A stretch of 15,081 bases of DNA from Hyphomicrobiales bacterium (GTDB taxonomy: Bacteria; Pseudomonadota; Alphaproteobacteria; Rhizobiales; Kaistiaceae). This document shows positions 7,474 to 15,042 of this stretch, piece after piece. Made by a program: the position numbers and the translations under genes. The stretch lies in contig JAFKJZ010000150.1 in NCBI GenBank assembly GCA_017305815.1, positions 1 to 15,081 of the forward strand, written 5' to 3'. The notes below the pieces were generated by a model. It was not told the origin of the DNA. It searched no databases and was given only the letters and a program-made list of their open reading frames with translations. Positions within the stretch are counted from its first letter, which is position 1. The number at the start of each line of letters is the position of its first letter.

Positions 7474-8619
7474 TCAAAGAGAGCTCAAGTGGATGATATC
7501 GTTCCAGGTTGTGAAGATCATCAGCATAAGCACGGCGGCGAGGCCGATGCGGAAGCCAATGTCCTGCGCGCGCTCGCTGAGCGGCCGGCCACGGACGATC
7601 TCGAAGAAATAGAACAGCAGGTGCCCGCCATCGAGCATCGGCACGGGGAAGAGATTGAGCAGGCCAATCGAAACCGAGAGGATCGCGGCCAGATTGATCA
7701 GCGCGACCACGCCGAGCGTCGCCACCTGCCCCGAAACCTGCGCCACGCGGATCGGGCCGCCCAGTTCCTCGGTCGACTCGCGGCCGGTAAAGATGCCGCC
7801 GATATAGTCAAAGGTGCGCTCGACGATGAACCACGTTTCCTTCGCGCCCTGCCAGATGGCCTCGGGCGGGGAGAAACGCTCGAGCTTGACGTCGCCGCCG
7901 CTCGCGCTGCGCGAGAGTCCGAGCTGGCCAATCTTGTGGACATTGCCAAAGCGGTCGGTGACCTCGCGCCGCTGTGGCGTCGCCTGGAGGGTCACCTCGC
8001 CGCCGTCGCGCTCGACGCGAATCGAAAGCGTCTCGTCGGCGCTGGCGCTGACGATGCGCTGCAGGTCGTTGAAGGACGAAATCGGGCTGCCATCGATCGA
8101 GAGGACGAGGTCGCCGACCTTGAAGCCTGCCGCTTCGGCGGCGCCGCCAGAGACGATCTGGTCGACGCGGGCGCTCGTCACCTCGCGGCCATAGACCGTG
8201 AAGATGCCAGCGAAGATAACGATGGCGAGGATGAAGTTGGCGATCGGACCGGCGGCGACGATCGCGGCGCGCTGCCAGACATTCTTGGCGAAGAAGGTGT
8301 CCTTGCGGTCCTCCTCCGACATGCGGTCGATGGTTGCGCGGCTCGGCGTGCTGGCCGCGTCCTCGTCGCCCAGGAACTTCACATAGCCGCCGAGCGGAAT
8401 GGCGGAGATCTTCCAGCGCGTGCCGCGACGGTCATTGAAGCCGATCAGCTCCGGGCCAAAGCCGATGGAGAAGGCCTTGACGCGCACGCCGCACCAGCGG
8501 GCGACGAGAAAATGACCGAGCTCGTGAAAGAACACGACGATGGTCAAAACGAAGAGGAACGGAATCAGGTAGCCGAGCGTGCTCGATCCGAAATGTCCCA
8601 AGGGAGCCAGAACGTCCAT
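7474..8619 (-). CDS. rseP: Site-2 protease, RIP zinc metalloprotease
   Basis: RseP (381 aa; MmpA in Caulobacter) is an inner-membrane zinc protease that cuts substrates within the membrane, such as anti-sigma factors after a first cleavage. The first membrane segment carries HELGH (32-36), the zinc and catalytic motif; the second metal-binding motif is LDGGH (329-333) in a C-terminal membrane segment. GFGP (53-56), GGYVK (77-81) and a periplasmic PDZ domain (about 145-215) are present. I see only one clear PDZ domain, as in many alphaproteobacterial members, where E. coli RseP has two. ATG 8619 is preceded by AAGGTGAAGTGAGGA. It sits between dxr and bamA, the classic order linking envelope stress control with outer-membrane assembly. 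Confidence 0.96.
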   Translation of the reverse strand: MDVLAPLGHFGSSTLGYLIPFLFVLTIVVFFHELGHFLVARWCGVRVKAFSIGFGPELIGFNDRRGTRWKISAIPLGGYVKFLGDEDAASTPSRATIDRMSEEDRKDTFFAKNVWQRAAIVAAGPIANFILAIVIFAGIFTVYGREVTSARVDQIVSGGAAEAAGFKVGDLVLSIDGSPISSFNDLQRIVSASADETLSIRVERDGGEVTLQATPQRREVTDRFGNVHKIGQLGLSRSASGGDVKLERFSPPEAIWQGAKETWFIVERTFDYIGGIFTGRESTEELGGPIRVAQVSGQVATLGVVALINLAAILSVSIGLLNLFPVPMLDGGHLLFYFFEIVRGRPLSERAQDIGFRIGLAAVLMLMIFTTWNDIIHLSSL

Positions 8620-8655
8620 TCCTCACTTCACCTTTCCGCTTCCGCGGTCAGCGCG

Positions 8656-9885
8656 TCAGCCGGCGCGCCGTCCTCGGGAGTCAATTCGTTCGGCGGCGAG
8701 ACGCCGCCCTTCGCGATCGAGCGCCAGAACGGCTTCGAGCGTGTCGAGCTCCGTTCCGCCGACGGTCCCGGTCGCGACGTCAAGCACAGCCTCGACCGTC
8801 GCCGCGATCTCGAGATACCCGATCGCCCCATCGAGAAACGCCTGAACGGCGACCTCATTGGCGGCATTCAGAATATTGGTGGCCCAGTCGCCGTTTTCCA
8901 GCGCCGTCCGCGCCACCCGCAATGCCGGAAAACGCTGCAAATCCGGCTTTTCGAAGGAAAGCGTGCCCACCGTGGCGAGATCGAGCCGCGGTGTTGCCGT
9001 TTCGACCCGGCGCGGCCAGTTCAAGCAATGCGAGATCGGGATCCGCATGTCGGCGACGCCGAGCTGGGCGACGACCGATCCGTCGGAATAGGTGACGAAG
9101 CCGTGCACGATCGACTGCGGATGCACCAGCACGTCGAGCCGGGCCGATTCGATATCGAACAGATGGTGCGCCTCGATCAGTTCGAGGCCCTTGTTCATCA
9201 TCGTCGCCGAATCGATCGAGATCTTCGGCCCCATCGCCCAGCGCGGGTGCTTCAGCGCCTCTGCCGGCGTGGCGCGGCGCATTTCGTCGAGCGTCGCGGT
9301 GCGGAACGGGCCGCCGGAAGCGGTGATGGTGATGCGCTCGACAGCGTGGAGATTGTTCGCCTCCAGCGACTGGAAGATCGCGTCATGCTCCGAATCGACC
9401 GGCAGCACGCGAACCGAAGCCGCCGCGGCGCGGCGATTGAACAGGCCGCCGGCGCAGACCATGCATTCCTTGTTGGCGAGCGCGATATCGGCGCCGGCAT
9501 CGATCGCCGCCAATGTCGGCTCCAGCCCTGCGGCGCCGACGATGGCGGCAACGGCAAGATCGACCGGGCGCGACGCCGCCTCGACGATCGCGGCCGGGCC
9601 GGCGGCGACGCCGATGCCCGTCCCGGCGAGGCGCGCGCGCAGCACTTCGAGCCGGTCGGGATCGCCGATCACGGCATGCTTCGCACCAAGGCGGATGGCG
9701 GTCTCGGCCAGTTCCTCGGCGCGTCTCTGCGCCGTCACGACCTCGACGTCGAAGGAATCGCGGTGCTGCAGCACGACATCGGCCGTGCTGACGCCAATCG
9801 AACCGGTGGCGCCGAAGATCGACAGGGTGCGGCGCGCCTTGTCGGTCCGCGTCCGTCCCTCCGGCTGCGCCGGGCTTCTCACCAT
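8656..9885 (-). CDS. dxr: 1-deoxy-D-xylulose 5-phosphate reductoisomerase
   Basis: Dxr (409 aa, also IspC) converts DXP to 2-C-methyl-D-erythritol 4-phosphate with NADPH and a divalent metal, the committed MEP-pathway step. Visible motifs are the NADPH-binding GATGSIG (25-31), ANKE (137-140), the metal ligands in VDSEHDAIFQ (D164, E166) with E235 in MNKGLE (230-235), the substrate loop TASGGPFR (188-195), HPRWAMGPK (213-221) and HPQSIVHG (255-262). I chose ATG at 9885, which overlaps the cdsA end by 7 bp and places about 20 residues before the Rossmann fold. The frame stays open across cdsA to 10620, but that stretch is a shadow of cdsA. Its product pathway feeds the neighbouring UppS. Confidence 0.97.
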   Translation of the reverse strand: MVRSPAQPEGRTRTDKARRTLSIFGATGSIGVSTADVVLQHRDSFDVEVVTAQRRAEELAETAIRLGAKHAVIGDPDRLEVLRARLAGTGIGVAAGPAAIVEAASRPVDLAVAAIVGAAGLEPTLAAIDAGADIALANKECMVCAGGLFNRRAAAASVRVLPVDSEHDAIFQSLEANNLHAVERITITASGGPFRTATLDEMRRATPAEALKHPRWAMGPKISIDSATMMNKGLELIEAHHLFDIESARLDVLVHPQSIVHGFVTYSDGSVVAQLGVADMRIPISHCLNWPRRVETATPRLDLATVGTLSFEKPDLQRFPALRVARTALENGDWATNILNAANEVAVQAFLDGAIGYLEIAATVEAVLDVATGTVGGTELDTLEAVLALDREGRRLAAERIDSRGRRAG

Positions 9886-10742
9886 GAGAGCAATCCCTGG
9901 CCGATATGGTGGTCGCCATTCAAGGCGCCGATCAGGGCGGCGCCGATGGCGGCGAAGATCAGGCCGTCGACCCGGTCCATCATGCCGCCATGGCCGGGAA
10001 TGATGCAGCCGGAATCCTTCTTGTCGAAGTGGCGCTTGATGGCCGATTCGAACAGATCGCCGGCCTGCGAGACGATCGAGAGCACCGCCAGGCACAGAAG
10101 CAGCAGCGGGCCGATCCGGACGCCGAACAGCCAGGCGGCCAGCGCGGCCAGCACGACGCCGCCGACAAGGCCGCCGATCGAGCCCGACCATGTCTTCTTC
10201 GGCGAAACGCGTGGCCAGAGCTTCGGCCCGCCCAGCGTGCGGCCGGCGAAATAGGCGAAGCTGTCGGTCGCCCAGACGAGCACCAGCAGCACGACCACGG
10301 AAGCGAGGCCTGCCGCATCCTCGCCACGCAGCGCCGCGAGGCAGACGCCGAGCAGGCCGGAATAGGCGACGCCGGCGGCGAGCCAGGCCGAGCGCGAGAT
10401 CAACGCAACGCCGACCATGCCGGCAACCAGCACGGCGAGGCCCGTGACCAGGCCCTGCATGCCGGCGACGATCGCCGACAGCGCGACGAAGGCGACGCCG
10501 ATCGAGACATCGGGCGTGGAAGGCAGGAGGCGCGGCGACCGGCCGATGATGTTCGCCCATTCGGCGAAGACGATCGCGGAGACGAGCGCCACTAGCAGAT
10601 AGGCGGGCAGACCGCCCCACCAGGTGACGGCGAGCGCCAGCGGCACGAGCACCACGGCGGACCAGAACCGAAGCATCAGGTCGCTTCGGCGGGGCCTGCC
10701 GTCGTCATTCGCGGGCGGGCCCACGGGATCCAGGGATTTCAA
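9879..10742 (-). CDS. cdsA: Phosphatidate cytidylyltransferase (CDP-diglyceride synthase)
   Basis: CdsA (287 aa) makes CDP-diacylglycerol from phosphatidic acid and CTP in the inner membrane, the branch point of phospholipid synthesis. Several hydrophobic segments are evident between residues 25 and 220. SPKKTWSG (180-187) and the family signature SQAGDLFESAIKR...KDSG...IPGHGG.MDR.D (225-259) are intact. The best start is TTG at 10742: it overlaps the uppS stop as TTGA and has a near-perfect Shine-Dalgarno GGAGGA (10747-10752). An ATG at 10676 (residue 23, just before the first membrane segment) is the alternative but lacks a comparable ribosome binding site. It also overlaps dxr by 7 bp, so uppS-cdsA-dxr is tightly coupled. 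Confidence 0.95.
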   Translation of the reverse strand: MKSLDPVGPPANDDGRPRRSDLMLRFWSAVVLVPLALAVTWWGGLPAYLLVALVSAIVFAEWANIIGRSPRLLPSTPDVSIGVAFVALSAIVAGMQGLVTGLAVLVAGMVGVALISRSAWLAAGVAYSGLLGVCLAALRGEDAAGLASVVVLLVLVWATDSFAYFAGRTLGGPKLWPRVSPKKTWSGSIGGLVGGVVLAALAAWLFGVRIGPLLLLCLAVLSIVSQAGDLFESAIKRHFDKKDSGCIIPGHGGMMDRVDGLIFAAIGAALIGALNGDHHIGQGLLSW

Positions 10743-11524
10743 CCGCTCCTCCGGGCGGCAATTCCGCCAAAGCGCCGCGTGCGGCGCGAATATTCCTCGA
10801 CCGCCTGCAGATAGGCCGCGCGGTCGAAATCGGGCCAGTAGGCCGGCAGGAAGACGAGCTCGGCATAGGCCGCCTGCCAGAGCAGGAAATTCGAAAGCCG
10901 CATTTCGCCGCTGGTGCGGATGACGAGATCCGGATCCGGCATGTCGGCCGTGTCGAGATGGGCGCGGATCGTGTTCTCGTCGATCGCCTCCGGCGCGAGC
11001 TTCCCCGCGGCAACGTCGGCGCCGATGCGGCGCACGGCGCGAGTGATCTCGTCGCGCGCACCATAGTTGAACGCGATGACCAGGCGAAGGCCGGTATTGT
11101 CCTTGGTCAGCTTCTCGGCCTGATCGAGCAGCGAGCGGATATCGGCCGACAGCTTCACCCGGTCGCCGATGACGGTCACCCGCACGCCGTTGCGGTGCAG
11201 GTCGGCGAGGTCGCGCTGGATGAACAGCCGCAGCAGGCCGAACAGGAACTGGATCTCGAGCGGCGGGCGCGACCAGTTTTCCGACGAGAAGCTGAACAGA
11301 GTCAGGTGCGAGACGCCGAGCTCGCGCGACGTCTCGACCGCGGCGCGAACCGCCTCCATGCCGCGGCGATGGCCTTCGGTGCGGGTCAGGCCACGGCCCT
11401 GCGCCCAGCGACCGTTGCCATCCATGATGATGGCAACGTGCCGGGGCACGCTCAGCCCGACCGATGCCACGCCAGGAGCGTCCACCAGCAGCTCGGCGCC
11501 CGAATCGTCGGCATTCGAGTTCAT
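10739..11524 (-). CDS. uppS: Undecaprenyl diphosphate synthase (cis-prenyltransferase)
   Basis: UppS (261 aa) adds eight isopentenyl units to farnesyl diphosphate to make undecaprenyl diphosphate, the lipid carrier for peptidoglycan and O-antigen. The cis-prenyltransferase motifs are all present: IMDGNGRWA (33-41) with catalytic D35, GHRRG (51-55), FSFSSENWSRP (77-87), and RTSGE.RLSNFLLWQ (203-217). About 25 N-terminal residues precede the first conserved strand, slightly long but normal for the group. The ATG at 11524 lies 17 bp after the frr stop with a G-rich leader (GAGGGCGGGG). It is coupled to cdsA by a 4-bp overlap. Confidence 0.97.
   Translation of the reverse strand: MNSNADDSGAELLVDAPGVASVGLSVPRHVAIIMDGNGRWAQGRGLTRTEGHRRGMEAVRAAVETSRELGVSHLTLFSFSSENWSRPPLEIQFLFGLLRLFIQRDLADLHRNGVRVTVIGDRVKLSADIRSLLDQAEKLTKDNTGLRLVIAFNYGARDEITRAVRRIGADVAAGKLAPEAIDENTIRAHLDTADMPDPDLVIRTSGEMRLSNFLLWQAAYAELVFLPAYWPDFDRAAYLQAVEEYSRRTRRFGGIAARRSG
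10743..10752 (-). promoter_or_regulatory. Strong ribosome binding site deciding a TTG start for cdsA
   Basis: GGAGGA (complement of 10747-10752), inside the last codons of uppS, is followed by GCGG and then TTG at 10742-10740. This gives a 5-nt spacing from GGAGG to the start and a TTGA stop-start overlap with uppS. It is the reason for preferring TTG over the downstream ATG at 10676. Confidence 0.7.
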
Positions 11525-11541
11525 GGCTGCCCCGCCCTCGC

Positions 11542-12087
11542 TCAGATCTGGGTGATCTCCGCTTCCTTCGCCGCGAGGATCGCGTCGATCTCGGCGATGG
11601 TGTCGTCGGTGAGCTTCTGGACCTTTTCGGAGAGCTTGCGGCTCTCGTCCTCGCTCATGCCGTCCTTCTCGCTCTTCTTCAGGCCGTCAATGCCGTCGCG
11701 ACGGACGTGGCGGACCGAGATGCGGGCGGCTTCGGCATATTTATGCGCGACTTTGACGAATTCCTGGCGGCGCTCGGCGTTGAGCTCGGGAATCGGAATG
11801 CGGAACACCTGTCCTTCGACGACCGGGTTCAGGCCGAGGCTCGACTCGCGGATCGCCTTCTCGACGGCGCCCGCGGTGGCGCGATCCCAGACCTGCACCA
11901 TGATCAGGCGCGGCTCCGGCACGCTGATCGTGGCAAGCTGGGTGATCGGCATATGCGAGCCATAGGCATTGACCATGATCGGATCGAGCATTCCCGACGA
12001 AGCGCGACCGGTGCGAAGGCCGGCAAGCTCGGTCCTGAGGACCGAGATAGCGCCGTCCATGCGGCGTTTCAGGTCGTCCAAGTTCAT
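11542..12087 (-). CDS. frr: Ribosome recycling factor
   Basis: RRF (181 aa) splits post-termination ribosomes together with EF-G. The three-helix-bundle domain I is seen in the N-terminal [16 protein letters not shown] helix with the conserved RTGRAS (25-30), and in the C-terminal helices including [13 protein letters not shown] (126-138). Domain II (about 31-104) contains the [13 protein letters not shown] strand and the RIPIPEL block. Length is close to the usual 185 aa; the N-terminus is a few residues shorter than many alphaproteobacterial RRFs. ATG at 12087 is preceded by AGAGGA with a 5-nt spacer. It lies 46 bp downstream of pyrH, across a GC hairpin. Confidence 0.98.
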   Translation of the reverse strand: MNLDDLKRRMDGAISVLRTELAGLRTGRASSGMLDPIMVNAYGSHMPITQLATISVPEPRLIMVQVWDRATAGAVEKAIRESSLGLNPVVEGQVFRIPIPELNAERRQEFVKVAHKYAEAARISVRHVRRDGIDGLKKSEKDGMSEDESRKLSEKVQKLTDDTIAEIDAILAAKEAEITQI

Positions 12088-12105
12088 GGCATCCTCTTAA
12101 GGCTG

Positions 12106-12132
12106 GCGCGCGCGGAGCTTACCGCTGCGCGC
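12106..12132 (-). promoter_or_regulatory. RNA hairpin between pyrH and frr
   Basis: On the minus strand GCGCGC-A-GCGG (12132-12122) pairs with CCGCGCGCGC (12115-12106), giving ten base pairs with one bulged A and a 6-nt loop. There is no U-tract after it. It fills most of the 46-bp gap and ends 8 nt before the frr Shine-Dalgarno AGAGGA. A processing or mRNA-stability element is more likely than a terminator. Confidence 0.45.
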
Positions 12133-12133
12133 A

Positions 12134-12856
12134 TCACTCGTCAGCGACAATCGTGGCGCGGCCCTGGCCGCGCAGAATATCGACAAACGCGTTGGGTTCC
12201 TGGATCGAAAATACGACAAGCGGAATGCCGTTGTCACGGGCCAGCGCCACGGCCGCCGTGTCCATGACCTGCAGGCCGCGCGCCAGCACCTCCGCATGGC
12301 TGATTGTGTCGAAACGGACGGCGTTCGGGTCCTTGCGCGGATCGGCGGAATAGATGCCGTCCACGTTCGTGCCCTTGAACAGCGCTTCGCAGCCCATTTC
12401 GGCCGCGCGCAGCGCCGCGCCCGAATCCGTCGTGAAGAACGGGTTGCCGGTGCCGCCGGCGAACAGCACGACCTTGGAGCGCTTCAGCGCCCGCTCTGCG
12501 CGCTGCTGGCTGAACGTCTCGCAGATGGTCGGCATCGGCACGGCCGAGAACACGCGGGAAGAAATGCCGCGGCGCTCCAGCGCCTCGTGCATGCCGATCG
12601 CGTTCATCACCGTCGCCAGCATGCCCATGTGGTCGCCGGCGACGCGATTGCCGCCCGCCTTGGCGATGGTCATGCCGCGAAAGATGTTGCCGCCGCCAAC
12701 GACGAGGCCGACCTCGACGCCCAGTTCGACCGCCTGGCCGACTTCTCCCGCGATCCGGTCGATGACCTTTTCATCGATACCAAAGGGCTGATCACCGAGA
12801 AGCGCTTCGCCAGAGACCTTGAGGAGGACACGTCGAAAACGGACCGACTCCGCCAT
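12134..12856 (-). CDS. pyrH: UMP kinase
   Basis: PyrH (240 aa) phosphorylates UMP to UDP with ATP; it is a hexameric amino-acid-kinase-fold enzyme, usually activated by GTP and inhibited by UTP. Visible motifs: LKVSGEAL (12-19), VVGGGNIFRG (52-61), GDHMGMLATVMNA (75-87), AGGTGNPFFTTDSGAALRA (133-151), NVDGIYSADP (164-173), and VMDTAA. Length is standard. ATG at 12856 is preceded by AGAGGA with an 8-nt spacer. UDP made here is the source of UTP and UDP-GlcNAc for the lpx and peptidoglycan pathways. It follows tsf at 107 bp, across a pair of overlapping hairpins. Confidence 0.98.
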   Translation of the reverse strand: MAESVRFRRVLLKVSGEALLGDQPFGIDEKVIDRIAGEVGQAVELGVEVGLVVGGGNIFRGMTIAKAGGNRVAGDHMGMLATVMNAIGMHEALERRGISSRVFSAVPMPTICETFSQQRAERALKRSKVVLFAGGTGNPFFTTDSGAALRAAEMGCEALFKGTNVDGIYSADPRKDPNAVRFDTISHAEVLARGLQVMDTAAVALARDNGIPLVVFSIQEPNAFVDILRGQGRATIVADE

Positions 12857-12882
12857 GCTTGTTTCCTCTTCGCTTTATGAAA

Positions 12883-12928
12883 GGCGCCTTCGGATACACG
12901 AAGGGCGCCGGGATGTCATCCGGCGCCC
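12883..12928 (-). promoter_or_regulatory. Two overlapping, mutually exclusive hairpins between tsf and pyrH
   Basis: Hairpin A pairs 12920-12928 with 12903-12911 (nine GC-rich pairs, 8-nt loop). Hairpin B pairs 12899-12909 with 12883-12892 (ten pairs with one bulge, 6-nt loop). Because they share 12903-12909, only one can form at a time. In the transcript A is made first, B second; B ends about 15 nt before the pyrH Shine-Dalgarno and is followed by only a short UUU. A read on the plus strand is followed by TGTCTTTTCT, so A could also stop antisense transcripts. Confidence 0.55.
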
Positions 12929-12963
12929 TGTCTTTTCTCGGAAAGGAACGGATGTTCCCCGAA

Positions 12964-13890
12964 TTATTTCGTGCCGGCTGCTGCGGCGACTTCGGCCGCG
13001 AAATCCGACTCTTCCTTCTCGACGCCTTCGCCGAGGCGGAAGGAGACGAAGGTGGTCAGCTCGATCGGCGCGCCGACATCCGCCTCGGCGGCCTTGAGGG
13101 CCTTCTCGACGGTCAGGTCGGGGTTGATCACGAAAGCCTGCGAGAGAAGAACGACTTCCTCATAGAACTTGCGGACGCGGCCCTCGACCATCTTCTCGAT
13201 GATGGCTTCCGGCTTGCCGGACTCGCGAGCCTGCTCGGCGTAGACGGCGCGCTCACGCGCCACGACGTCGGCGTCCAGCTCTTCGCTGCGAACGGCGAGC
13301 GGGTTGGTGGCGGCGATGTGCATCGCGACCTGGCGGCCGAGCGCCAGCAGCTTGTCCTTGTCGCCGGTCGACTGCAGGCCGACGAGGACGCCGATCTTGC
13401 CGAGGTTCGGAGCGACGGCCGAGTGGACATAGCTGGCGACAACGCCATCGGTCACCTCGACGGCGGCCGAACGGCGCAGGCCCATGTGCTCGCCAATCGT
13501 GGCGACAGCGGTGGTGATCGCGGCCTCGACGGTCTTGTCGGAGCCCGGGAAGTTCGCAGCCGCGACCGAGGCGACCGCGCCATCGGTGGCGAGCGCCGCC
13601 TGGGCGACGTTCTGCACGACCTGCTGGAACTCGGCGTTGCGGGCGACGAAGTCGGTCTCGGAGTTGACCTCGACGACAACCGCCTTGGCGCCCGAAGCAG
13701 CCACGCCGACCAGACCTTCAGCCGCGACGCGACCGGCCTTCTTGGCAGCCTTGGCGAGACCCTTGGTCCGCAGCCAGTCGATCGCAGCCTCGACGTCGCC
13801 GTTGTTCTCGATCAGCGCCGCCTTGCAATCCATCATGCCCGCGCCGGTCTTCTCGCGCAGGTCCTTCACCATCGAAGCGGAAATGGTCAT
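12964..13890 (-). CDS. tsf: Elongation factor Ts
   Basis: EF-Ts (308 aa) is the nucleotide exchange factor that releases GDP from EF-Tu. The N-terminal UBA-like domain (about 4-52) begins [20 protein letters not shown] and ends [15 protein letters not shown], both characteristic. The core contains TDFVARN (79-85), the EF-Tu contact motif. Two dimerisation subdomains fill the rest, and the C-terminus has the usual HIAATNP and KFYEE blocks. ATG at 13890 follows GAGGCAGACG. It lies downstream of rpsB across a hairpin and a palindrome, the usual rpsB-tsf pairing, and precedes pyrH. Confidence 0.98.
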   Translation of the reverse strand: MTISASMVKDLREKTGAGMMDCKAALIENNGDVEAAIDWLRTKGLAKAAKKAGRVAAEGLVGVAASGAKAVVVEVNSETDFVARNAEFQQVVQNVAQAALATDGAVASVAAANFPGSDKTVEAAITTAVATIGEHMGLRRSAAVEVTDGVVASYVHSAVAPNLGKIGVLVGLQSTGDKDKLLALGRQVAMHIAATNPLAVRSEELDADVVARERAVYAEQARESGKPEAIIEKMVEGRVRKFYEEVVLLSQAFVINPDLTVEKALKAAEADVGAPIELTTFVSFRLGEGVEKEESDFAAEVAAAAGTK

Positions 13891-13922
13891 CGTCTGCCTC
13901 GTTTTCTCGTTTTTCTAACGAA

Positions 13923-13945
13923 CAGCCGGGCAGAACGCCCGGCTG
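13923..13945 (-). promoter_or_regulatory. Hairpin between rpsB and tsf
   Basis: CAGCCGGGC (13923-13931) and GCCCGGCTG (13937-13945) form a 9-bp perfect stem with a 5-nt loop. On the minus strand it is followed by TTCGTTAGAAAAACG, not a U-run, so it is at most a weak terminator. It may tune the ratio of tsf to rpsB by attenuation or RNA processing, as intergenic structure does at this junction in other bacteria. Confidence 0.5.
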
Positions 13946-13966
13946 ACTGTGTCTTCGTTTCCAACA

Positions 13967-13984
13967 TCACGCAGATCTGCGTGA
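13967..13984. repeat. 18-bp perfect palindrome after rpsB
   Basis: TCACGCAGATCTGCGTGA is a perfect dyad, centred between 13975 and 13976, starting 12 bp after the rpsB stop. As RNA it folds to a short stem with a GAUC loop; as DNA it has the form of a dimeric regulator site. A CGTGAC direct repeat lies beside it (13980-13985 and 13991-13996). Confidence 0.5.
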
Positions 13985-13996
13985 CGACGGCGTGAC

Positions 13997-14773
13997 TTAG
14001 GCGGCGGTCTCGGCCGAGGCTTCCTCGCCGAGCGCCTCTTCGTAGACTTCGTCCTGGGCGCCGAGGTCGATGCCGGCGCCGCCGGAGGCGCGCATGATGC
14101 CGTCGAGCGCGGCGCGGGCGACGAGGTCGCCGTAGAGCGTCAGGGCGCGACCGGCGTCGTCGTTGCCGGGGATCGGGTAGGTGATGCCATCGGGATCCGA
14201 GTTCGAATCGATGATCGCCGCGACCGGGATGTTCAGGCGACGGGCTTCCTGGATCGCCAGGGCTTCCTTGTTCGTGTCGATGACGAACAGGAGGTCCGGG
14301 ATGCCGCCCATGTCCTTGATACCGCCGAGGGCGTTCTCGAGCTTGTCACGCTCGCGCGACAGCGTCAGACGCTCCTTCTTGGTCAGGCCCTGCACGTCGG
14401 AGCCGAGCAGCTCGTCGAGGTGGCGCAGGCGCTGGATCGAGTTCGAGATCGTCTTCCAGTTGGTCAGCATGCCGCCGAGCCAGCGCGAGTTGACGTAGTA
14501 CTGCGCGCAGCGCTTGGCAGCCGAGGCGACCGGCTCGGAAGCCTGGCGCTTGGTGCCGACGAACAGGACGCGGCCACCGCCGGCGACGGTGTCGCTGACC
14601 GCCTGAAGGGCGCGGTGCAGCATCGGCACGGTCTGGGCCAGGTCGATGATGTGGATGTTGTTGCGGACGCCGTACAGGTACGGGGCCATCTTCGGGTTCC
14701 AGCGGTGCTTCTGGTGGCCGAAGTGGACGCCAGCCTCAAGCAGCTGACGCATCGAGAAATCCGGAAGAGCCAT
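13997..14773 (-). CDS. rpsB: 30S ribosomal protein S2
   Basis: S2 (258 aa) is a small-subunit protein that binds late in assembly and is needed to hold S1 on the ribosome. The N-terminus [20 protein letters not shown] followed by [11 protein letters not shown] is diagnostic. [34 protein letters not shown] and the PIPGNDDA block are all present in order. A short acidic, Ala-rich C-terminal tail is normal for the group. The ATG at 14773 has an excellent Shine-Dalgarno, AAGGAGAT, with a 7-nt spacer. The frame stays open upstream to 14950, but that would run across the promoter and give no known S2 extension. It is the first gene of the cluster. Confidence 0.98.
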   Translation of the reverse strand: MALPDFSMRQLLEAGVHFGHQKHRWNPKMAPYLYGVRNNIHIIDLAQTVPMLHRALQAVSDTVAGGGRVLFVGTKRQASEPVASAAKRCAQYYVNSRWLGGMLTNWKTISNSIQRLRHLDELLGSDVQGLTKKERLTLSRERDKLENALGGIKDMGGIPDLLFVIDTNKEALAIQEARRLNIPVAAIIDSNSDPDGITYPIPGNDDAGRALTLYGDLVARAALDGIMRASGGAGIDLGAQDEVYEEALGEEASAETAA

Positions 14774-14890
14774 AGCCCTATCTCCTTTTACCGGTTCAAC
14801 CTCCGTGGGGAAAGCCGCGTTCGCGACACCGGTGGGTTCCGTCGGTCGAATGGCTGTTCGCCGCCGGAGCCCGAGCCCCACGTGTGGAAT
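14774..14890 (-). promoter_or_regulatory. rpsB 5' leader, about 117 nt, structured
   Basis: The predicted transcript start near 14890 leaves a leader of about 117 nt. CGTGGGG near its 5' end (complement of 14876-14882) can pair with CCCCACG (complement of 14804-14810), closing a large domain. Two copies of the self-complementary hexamer ACCGGT (14828-14833 and 14790-14795) can pair with each other close to the Shine-Dalgarno at 14781-14788. Autogenous control of S2 through the rpsB leader is known in E. coli; whether this leader works that way is inference. Confidence 0.45.
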
Positions 14891-14896
14891 GCGCGC

Positions 14897-14925
14897 CTTA
14901 TAGGGGGCGATCGGCCGAAGCGCAA
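14897..14925 (-). promoter_or_regulatory. Housekeeping sigma-70-type promoter of the rpsB cluster
   Basis: On the minus strand a -35 box CTTGCGC (TTGCGC at 14920-14925) lies exactly 17 bp from a -10 box TATAAG (14897-14902). This fits the alphaproteobacterial consensus well. The start is expected near the A at 14890. It is the only convincing promoter I found in the window, and the first gene downstream is rpsB. Confidence 0.85.
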
Positions 14926-15042
14926 GGGATTCGCTGCGTCGACGGAACACAAGGTGGGGATCGGTTGCCGCAACCGCCAGGTTCCCGCGCCGGTTCTGCG
15001 CGGGCTGGCCTTCCGGTCGGGAACTGCAGCTATTCCGGATTT

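Noticed and set aside
7393..10254. 953-codon open frame on the plus strand
   Set aside because: It lies fully antisense to rseP, dxr and part of cdsA, whose motifs are unmistakable. Its translation is rich in Arg, Asp, Ala and His with no recognisable domain. Long antisense frames are expected from third-position GC bias.
9886..10620. N-terminal extension of dxr across cdsA
   Set aside because: The extension is an alternative frame of cdsA; Dxr homology begins just after the ATG at 9885.
12859..13995. 378-codon open frame on the plus strand
   Set aside because: Antisense to tsf and crosses the structured intergenic gaps on both sides; no domain.
14774..14950. 59-residue N-terminal extension of S2
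   Set aside because: It would cross the -10 box and the predicted transcript start, while the ATG at 14773 has an excellent ribosome binding site and the standard S2 N-terminus.
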